From positions 4,774,001-4,838,000 of the forward strand of contig NW_026946359.1 in assembly GCF_035222275.1 (NCBI RefSeq): DNA of 64,000 nucleotides, read 5' to 3'. The position numbers were made by a program, and so were the translations under genes. Position 1 is the stretch's first letter, and the number at the start of each line of letters is the position of its first letter. This DNA is from Podospora bellae-mahoneyi (taxonomy: Eukaryota; Ascomycota; Sordariomycetes; Sordariales; Podosporaceae). Shown piece by piece: positions 58,017-64,000 of the stretch. A model generated the notes under the pieces. It was not told where the DNA came from. It saw only the letters and a program-made list of their open reading frames with translations, and made no database searches.

Positions 58017-58795
58017 TGATGGAAAGTCTTTTTCTGGTGTTGTTCTTGTTGTGTGCGGAGTATAAAACATTTTGACAAGCTGGGCGTTTTGGGGGTTTGG
58101 CTGTTTGACGAGCGTATACTTGTTGTACTACTGCTTTTTGTAATGGTGTTTCTTCTTTGGGACGGCGGCGACGGCAGCACAGACCTGATTCTTTTTCTTC
58201 CTCTCCTTCTCCTTCTTGCTGAGGCCACAGGCGATACCTGCCTAGAAGGGGGTTGTTCTTGGATGTAAGATTCCTGTGTTTTTTGTTTTTTTTCCTTTTT
58301 GTTTGGGTTGTGAAGAGTGGCAACCGGTTTTTAGAGAGATACCTTATTCGTGTAGTAGCTTCGTTGTTTATCACCTTTTTGGATGTTGATACCAAGAAGA
58401 AACAGAAGGCATATTCACATTTTTTTCACCATGCATCTTCTTTGAGTGATGTTGTGTCACCAAATCAAAGTCATCCATCAAAAAAGTCAAATGTAAATTG
58501 CAAGTTCAGTATAAACTCCATTCCCCCTACCCTGCTTCCCTTTTCCGCTTTTCCCTCCGTTCTTTCTTGCCCCCCACCGACCAACCAACCACACACCACC
58601 ATCTTCCACGTTTTATGGGTAATTGTACAGATACAATTTCCTCACATCTTCCCCCCACGCCGAAAAAATGAATAAAAAGACCATCGTTTGTTACACACAC
58701 ACACTTGCTATTAGTGCACGTGTTTTCACACTGCCCCCCAAACAACCAAAAGCTTCTCCATGTCCCTCTCCTCCAGCACGCATCGTTCCTTCCCT
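58017..58795. other. Convergent intergenic region, pantothenate kinase to MPC2
   Basis: 780 nt between two 3' ends, T-rich after the kinase stop. A CACGTG occurs near 58716 but lies 3' of both genes. Confidence 0.5.
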
Positions 58796-59429
58796 CTATG
58801 AAGACTTGTGCTTAATAGCCTCCTTGGCCTCCTTGACCGCCTCCTTGGCTTCGCCGACCTCCTCCGCGAGCTTCTTCTGGGCCTGGTGGTGGAGGAAGAT
58901 GCGGCTGCACTGGATCACGCCGACGCATCCGAGGAAAAAGTTGACTGCGGCGAGGCTGAATATGCGTGCATGTTAGCGTATGTTTTGCGGGTATAGGGAA
59001 AGGGAGGGGGGGGTGAGGAAAGCTTACAGGTAGTTCTTGGGCTTGATGATCAAGCACCATCTCGTCCAGATGATGCCGGTGGTCGTGAGGGCGGCGTTTT
59101 GGGTCAGGGAAAGGGACTCGGCGGGGCGGGCAAAGTCTGAGACGCCGACGAGGACGAGGCCCCATTTCATCATTGGTGCCCTGGCGGGGAGAGAGGATAT
59201 GTTAGTGACTGATTTGGATCGCGGGGAAGTTGATTTCGGGGCAAACATACCAAAAGTGCACAGTCTTGGGACCCTTCTCGCTCTTCCAGAACTGCTGCAT
59301 CCATGACTCTGGCGCGGCATTGGCCGTGGACTCGGTGGACTGGAAGCGGCGGGTGGTCTTGGAGGCGTTTTGCTGGAAGAAGGTGCGGGCACGGAAGGCC
59401 GGGCGGGAGGCGCGGAAGATGGTGGACAT
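58796..59429 (-). CDS. MPC2: Mitochondrial pyruvate carrier subunit MPC2/MPC3
   Basis: Exons 59429-59251, 59180-59028 and 58955-58796 give 163 residues. A basic, Ser/Thr-rich N-terminus (MSTIFRASRPAFRARTFFQQ) is a mitochondrial presequence. MPC marks follow: GPKTVHFWAPMMKWGLVLVG, LSLTQNAALTTTGIIWTRW and IIKPKNYLLAAVNFFLGCVG, forming three membrane helices. The C-terminus is a Lys/Glu/Ala-rich helix. With MPC1 it forms the inner-membrane pyruvate importer. It shares a divergent promoter region with the complex I B8 gene. Confidence 0.95.
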
Positions 59430-60189
59430 TTTGACGACGGTATGTTAATTGCGCAAACAATCAACGGAGGTGAGGTAGGGGGTGGGAAAGGTGCTCGTCG
59501 TCAGGGGTGGTGATGACGGGGGTTGGGAAGTATTAAGGTTCGGTCGGGTCGGGAGGTCGTCGGGGGACGGAATCGATTCAGGGAGGTGTAGGATGTGGAC
59601 TCCGGTCACCGGCGGGCGGGAGAGATGGAATTATTTTGAACCCAGGGATTTTTCTTTTGTCAGTTGTTAGTTAAGGAAAATCTACGATGGATTGGAGGCA
59701 ACACAAGTGGGCATATGGGGAGCACGGACTGGACGTAATAGGACGAAGAGAGATAATTCAATCCCTCGTGACTCTTGCCCAAAGACAGCTTCGCAAGTTG
59801 AACCTCCGGTGGTGGGAATGACGAGCTGGACAGCGATGCGAACAAGGCTCTCGCTGGCAGTCGGCCAACGCGCCGTGGGTCCGTTGGGAAATCCGGGGAT
59901 AAGAATTTCTGGCGGGCCTTTTTTGTCTGGTCCGTGCACCGCTCAGGCTTTGTGCAACCACCCCTCGAAGTTATGCACACTATTTTATGCAGCGCAGGAA
60001 GTTAAGAGGTGCAGCGTTGCAAGCAACTTGCGCCAGCAGCAAGAGCTCCATTTTGAATCAATCGAGCCTCCACGACCCGCGAAAGCCCACTTCCTTGTTG
60101 CCCTGGGGCCGGACAGCAAACGACAACAACAAAACGAACCAATCGAGCGACTAGTTTCCCTTCCGTTTTCATATACAGAGCATATCAAG
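59430..60189. promoter_or_regulatory. Bidirectional promoter region, MPC2 / complex I B8
   Basis: 760 nt between the divergent start codons of two mitochondrial inner-membrane proteins. CCAAT occurs on the plus strand at 60139-60143, about 50 nt before the B8 ATG, and on the minus strand at 59695-59691, about 260 nt before the MPC2 ATG. CCAAT is the Hap complex site used by many respiratory genes; co-regulation is inferred. Confidence 0.5.
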
Positions 60190-60702
60190 ATGTCGGGCAG
60201 ATACGCTTTCGCCAAGGGCCTCAAGGAGGTTCGTTTCCTCTTCTGCCAGACTGGTGAGCACAGCGCTGCTACTCGGTATGTTTGCGCCTCCGGACTGCAT
60301 TGGCAGTGCCTTAAGTACAGGATATTGATTAACGATTGTTGTTGGTGTAGGTCTTTCCTTAGCCGCGCATACCCCATCATGAAGAAGAACAACCCATCGA
60401 CACCCATCATGCTCCGCGAGGCCCAGGGCACACTCCCCAAGATCTATGCGAGATATGGTCCGTTTTCAACACCAAGGAGTTTGTCAAGAACTGCGATATA
60501 AGAAAGAATACTGACAGACTGGGCAGGACTTGGTCAGGAGAAGAGCCAGTCATTAGAAGGTATGGTCTACATCTGAGGGTAGTGGGAGGCGGTTGGAAGG
60601 AGGACTAAGGGTGACTCGTGCTAATATTACTCTGGTATAGGACTTTCCGACAAGCAGATCGAGGATGCCGTCACACAGCTCGTCAAGAACGAGACTTCAT
60701 AA
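60190..60702 (+). CDS. nuo-10.5: NADH:ubiquinone oxidoreductase B8/10.5 kDa subunit (NDUFA2)
   Basis: Exons 60190-60275, 60351-60457, 60527-60559 (33 nt) and 60641-60702 give 95 residues, the family size. The thioredoxin-like L51/S25/CI-B8 fold shows in LKEVRFLFCQTGEHSAATRSFL, AYPIMKKNNPSTPIMLREAQ and LPKIYARYGLGQEKS; the end is LSDKQIEDAVTQLVKNETS. It is an accessory subunit of the complex I peripheral arm. Three introns in such a short gene are notable; exon 3 is only 33 nt. Confidence 0.95.
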
Positions 60703-61853
60703 ACGACCGGAACAGAGACAGCAACTAGACGACGGCCCGGGCAAGCTGGCAAGAGGGATGGGACGACATGTTTATAATGCTGCGAAGTTGTAAATATACC
60801 TTCTGGAGACCATGCCTGTGTCTATTTCTTCAGGCGCTCCCGGCCATGTGGTTGTGCCGTTTGGAAATCTGTCTATCTCGAAAACTGAATAGATCGCGAC
60901 TGATGAATGCCTAAGGACTATGGGTTGGGTGTTGCAGATCCATGGCAACCGCTTCAACTCAAATCGAAACTGCTTATACGTTACACGTACAGCATGTTCG
61001 TTCGGTGCCCGGGCTTTGTATTCTATTTGGATGCTGGTCACAAAAAAAAGAGATCCTCGTCGATTCTCAGCTTCAGGGCTCTTTTAGATGCCTAAGCAGA
61101 AAGGGAATTTCTGGGCCTTCGAAAGCTTTGGGCTTCTGCAAGGGAGAAGCATCATTTTCCAAGCTAAATCATCTCCCTTTCGGCCTCCTCGGCCCCCTTT
61201 CCCCTTGTTGCTGTCACAAGCTTAAGCGGTGCGGGGCTGTGTATGGCCAAAAAGTGTGTGTAACTGCGTGAAACCAGAGACACCGAGAATCATACAAGCT
61301 TTCAACGACCACATGTTTGGCCAATGAGACTATCAATAACCACAAACGACGTCAATTCGACCTCACCCATTGGCATTGCGGTCTTTTACAACCAGCAATG
61401 GCAGGGCTATGAGGGCGGATGATAGCGGGGATGCGCAGCCAAGCGCTCTGTCGCTCCGACCAACCCGCAGTCAGCATCGCCTAGAAAGGCCAGCCGCTAA
61501 AGACATTGACCCTTTTGAGTTCGCCACTACTGCCTGCTGAACGACTTTGTTAGATCATGCGGCAATCCTCGCAGATCGAAACATCAGAAATGGTGATATA
61601 CCTTGCCTTCTGCATGGGGAAGATGTCCCAGACGCTCCACAAGCAGCAGTTCGGGAATCAACTCTTGGGATCCCGGCGCAAAGATTTACACTTTTTGTTT
61701 TGTTGAAAGCGGGCCGCCGAGGAGGCTTGGACCGGACATATAACTTAAACCCCCCCTCCGGTCTGGTTTGGTCTGATCTGATCTGGCCTGAACTTTTTCT
61801 ACTTCAACTGTTTACCAAACTGTTCCCTATTCTTGGACAAACTTCTCGCTTTC
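60703..61853. other. Intergenic: B8 3' region and promoter of the small unknown gene
   Basis: 1.15 kb without a supported gene. A TATAA at 61739-61743 lies about 111 nt upstream of the next ATG. Confidence 0.5.
61739..61743 (+). promoter_or_regulatory. TATA box of the small Ser-rich gene
   Basis: TATAA in the context ACATATAACTT, 111 nt before the ATG at 61854. Confidence 0.45.
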
Positions 61854-62228
61854 ATGGCCAAAATGTTCAGACACAGGCGCTCCATGGGCAAGCTCACCGA
61901 GCACCCGTCGATGTACTCATCACTCCTCGATCCGAGCTCTGAGCATAGCTCTGATGGTGCTGCTTCACCCAGATCACCCAACTCCTCAAACCGACCGCTT
62001 CTGGGAAGAGCCAAATCCTCGCTTTTGGATTATCAGTCACGAAATTGGATCTCAGCTGTCGAACACCAAGGAGAAAAACCCCCACCCCGGAAACTTGTTA
62101 AAGACATGAACGGATCTGGACGCCCCTCCTTCTCTCAGTCGCTTTCAGACAGCGATGGCGAGAAGGAGAAGGGGCTCATGAGACGCCAAATCGCCAGGCT
62201 CAAAAGCTTGTACAGGAGAGAGAAATGA
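61854..62228 (+). CDS. Small basic Ser-rich hypothetical protein
   Basis: A single exon of 124 residues starting MAKMFRHRRSMGKL. It is disordered (SSEHSSDGAASPRSPNSSN) with a basic C-terminal helix (LMRRQIARLKSLYRREK). No domain or signal sequence is recognised. A good-looking TATA box precedes it, and composition is amino-acid-like rather than random. The in-frame extension before the ATG starts at a non-ATG codon. It may be a lineage-restricted gene; function unknown. Confidence 0.5.
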   Translation: MAKMFRHRRSMGKLTEHPSMYSSLLDPSSEHSSDGAASPRSPNSSNRPLLGRAKSSLLDYQSRNWISAVEHQGEKPPPRKLVKDMNGSGRPSFSQSLSDSDGEKEKGLMRRQIARLKSLYRREK

Positions 62229-62722
62229 GCTCGACCGCCTTCTTGTCCAGGCTTTCTTGCTGGCAAGAAGGTCTTCACAGAAAGTGGGGGATGGCAATTC
62301 GAGATTACGATAACCCCGCGATCCCCGCCATCATGGATCCATATTCGAATACCCCACCACCAAGTCTTTGCTGGTCACATTTCTCTCTTGTTTTATGGCG
62401 ACATTTGGAGTTGAAGTACGAATCTTTTTTTAGTATAGGATATCATACCTCATATAGCGATACTCTCGACGCCGTTGGCTTTCTCCGCCTCTTGTACGGC
62501 CGCCTTTGACGAGTCCCTGGCCAAGACGGCCCCGCTTTCCGGCTCGCAACATTGGCTTACAGATATCAAACCCGGCTGCCCGAATTCGTCTCGCCAATCT
62601 TCGGGCACAAATCTTCAAGTCAAGACACTTCCAGGTAATCTTGGTCTTGAGTTTTGATCGACGGAACTACGCGCCTCTCAGATATACGGACAGCCAATCT
62701 TCAAACTCAGCACCTTATTCCG
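62229..62722. other. Intergenic: upstream of the alpha/beta hydrolase
   Basis: 494 nt with no supported gene. Confidence 0.45.
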
Positions 62723-63961
62723 ATGCCAGTGTGGGCGCCAAACATTCGTCCTCCAGGGGCTGGCTCCTACCTCGCCCTGGGTGTGGCACTCGGTTTAACA
62801 ACAGGCTTGACACTCAACGCACTTAGGCAGCTGAAGGGCTCCAGGAAACCTCTACTCATCAGGTCACCCCGTGAGACACAGTTGTCGAAACTTTCAAGAG
62901 AGGAAATCGATGCGTTGCCCTATCCCCCAGACGCATTGCCAGGGGGCCGGGACGTTGAGACACCATACGGCATCATCAAAGTATTCGAATGGGGCCCTCA
63001 AGATGGAGAGAAGGTTCTCCTGCTGCATGGCATCAGCACGCCTTGTTTAGCACTGGGAAACCTCGGGCAGGAGTTGGTCAGAATGGGATATCGTGTTATG
63101 ATATTCGACTTCTTTGGGCGTGGTTACTCGGATACTCCAACCGACCTCCCTTATGACATTCGCCTATACACAACTCAGATACTCCTCGCTCTTGCCTCGT
63201 CGAACGTGGCGTGGGCTGGGAATGACGGATTCCATTTAATTGGATATTCTCTGGGAGGAGGAATTGCTGTTCCGTTCGCCAAAGACTTCCCCCACATGGT
63301 CCGGTCTGTTGTCCTTATCGCTGGTGGAGGACTGATTCGGCCTGAACATGTCAGCTGGAGGAGCAGATTACTGTACTCGACCGGGATATTCCCAGAATGG
63401 GCGCTCGAGTTTCTAGTTCGGAGACGCCTCATGCCAAAACGACGAGAAGCTATGACGGAAACAAGGATGGCTACTCAGGTGGTGGACAGACCTAAGATCA
63501 AGCACAAAAACAGTGATGCCAACGGCGGAGATGGTTGGGACGGCGCCACTCTGTTGGCACATCGACCGGGCCATACAGTGTCGTCCGTTATGGAATGGCA
63601 GCTTCACCAACACATGGGGTTCATTCCGGCTTTCATGAGTAGCATCCGTCATGCACCCATTTACAATCAACACAAGGACTGGATAGCATTGGGGCGGCTC
63701 CTGGCCGAACGGAGGAAAGAGGCGGGCTGGGTGGACACAAGCTTGCCTGGCCTTAAGGGGGGAAGCATTCTTTTAGTACTTGGAGCCATGGACCCCGTTG
63801 TTTCGAAGGAGGAGTTGATTCATGACGCTACGGCTGTGCTGGGTGAGGATGGGTTTGAGGCTGTGGTTTTGAATAGCGGGCATGAATTGGTTATGACCAA
63901 TGCGATTGAAGTTGCCAATACTGTTGCTGGCTTTTGGCTGCGGCTACCTGGTACAGAATAG
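62723..63961 (+). CDS. Alpha/beta hydrolase with N-terminal membrane segment
   Basis: A single exon of 412 residues from ATG 62723 (MPVWAPNIRPPGAG). A hydrophobic stretch at about residues 15-33 (GSYLALGVALGLTTGLTLNAL) may anchor it to a membrane. The fold is clear: VLLLHGISTP (oxyanion HG), DFFGRGYSDTP, nucleophile elbow GYSLGGG, acid in GAMDPVV and the C-terminal SGHELVM histidine, giving a Ser-Asp-His triad. The family includes esterases, lipases and epoxide hydrolases; the substrate cannot be named. A cap region of about 120 residues lies between the nucleophile and the acid. The stop is near the right edge, and the gene is complete. Confidence 0.87.
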   Translation: MPVWAPNIRPPGAGSYLALGVALGLTTGLTLNALRQLKGSRKPLLIRSPRETQLSKLSREEIDALPYPPDALPGGRDVETPYGIIKVFEWGPQDGEKVLLLHGISTPCLALGNLGQELVRMGYRVMIFDFFGRGYSDTPTDLPYDIRLYTTQILLALASSNVAWAGNDGFHLIGYSLGGGIAVPFAKDFPHMVRSVVLIAGGGLIRPEHVSWRSRLLYSTGIFPEWALEFLVRRRLMPKRREAMTETRMATQVVDRPKIKHKNSDANGGDGWDGATLLAHRPGHTVSSVMEWQLHQHMGFIPAFMSSIRHAPIYNQHKDWIALGRLLAERRKEAGWVDTSLPGLKGGSILLVLGAMDPVVSKEELIHDATAVLGEDGFEAVVLNSGHELVMTNAIEVANTVAGFWLRLPGTE

Positions 63962-64000
63962 GATGTAGATATACTTTCGGAATAACGGATACAAAGAAGT

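Overview
The window is nuclear DNA of a filamentous ascomycete, most likely a sordariomycete of the Sordariales (inferred). The support is dense protein-coding genes on both strands; short introns, mostly 49-70 nt, with GTATGT/GTRAGT donors, CTAAC-type branch sites and YAG acceptors; and gene families typical of Pezizomycotina (NPP phosphodiesterase, LYC1, fungal SEL1 chitin synthase activator, Rax1-like RGS protein). All products are assigned from recognised motifs and conserved sequence; no search was run. I saw no tRNA, rRNA, CRISPR array, transposon or viral relic.

Layout. 0-8 kb: the N-terminal part of a ULS1/RIS1-type SNF2 ATPase (runs off the left edge), an ectonucleotide pyrophosphatase/phosphodiesterase and a LYC1-like acetyltransferase, all on the minus strand. 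9-16 kb, plus strand: ribosomal protein eL14, NAC alpha (EGD2), ATP synthase subunit d (ATP7) and COX16. 16-23.7 kb is gene-poor, with one small Ser/His-rich conserved protein at 20.5-21.1 kb. 23.7-30.7 kb, minus strand: a secreted GH35 beta-galactosidase with nine exons, a metal-dependent amidohydrolase and a small hydrophilic protein. 31-37 kb, plus strand: an FMP46-like mitochondrial thioredoxin-fold protein and a 1334-residue RRM protein. 38-41.5 kb, minus: a prenylated SEL1-repeat chitin synthase regulator. 44-50 kb: CBP4, NAC beta (EGD1), tRNA adenosine deaminase TAD1, ribosomal protein eL24 and an Ahp1-type peroxiredoxin. 50-53.8 kb: unclear, holding a possible minus-strand gene of unknown function. 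54-64 kb: a Rax1-like RGS membrane protein, pantothenate kinase, mitochondrial pyruvate carrier MPC2, a complex I B8/10.5 kDa subunit, a small unknown protein and an alpha/beta hydrolase.

Two functional themes recur. One is mitochondrial energy metabolism (ATP7, COX16, FMP46, CBP4, MPC2, complex I B8). The other is translation and nascent-chain handling (eL14, eL24, both subunits of the NAC heterodimer, TAD1). These are housekeeping genes scattered on both strands, not an operon-like system.

The most unusual signals are splicing architectures. The conserved Gly-Gly codon of NAC beta can only be built through a 1-nt exon between two fully canonical introns. In the beta-galactosidase a 6-nt exon encodes the Phe-Gln after the catalytic nucleophile. 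In the chitin synthase regulator, 3' splice choice decides whether a farnesylation CAAX box is made. In the ULS1-like gene a GC-AG intron interrupts a SUMO-interacting motif. Exon models for nearly all genes were checked by hand: phases agree and total CDS lengths are multiples of three.
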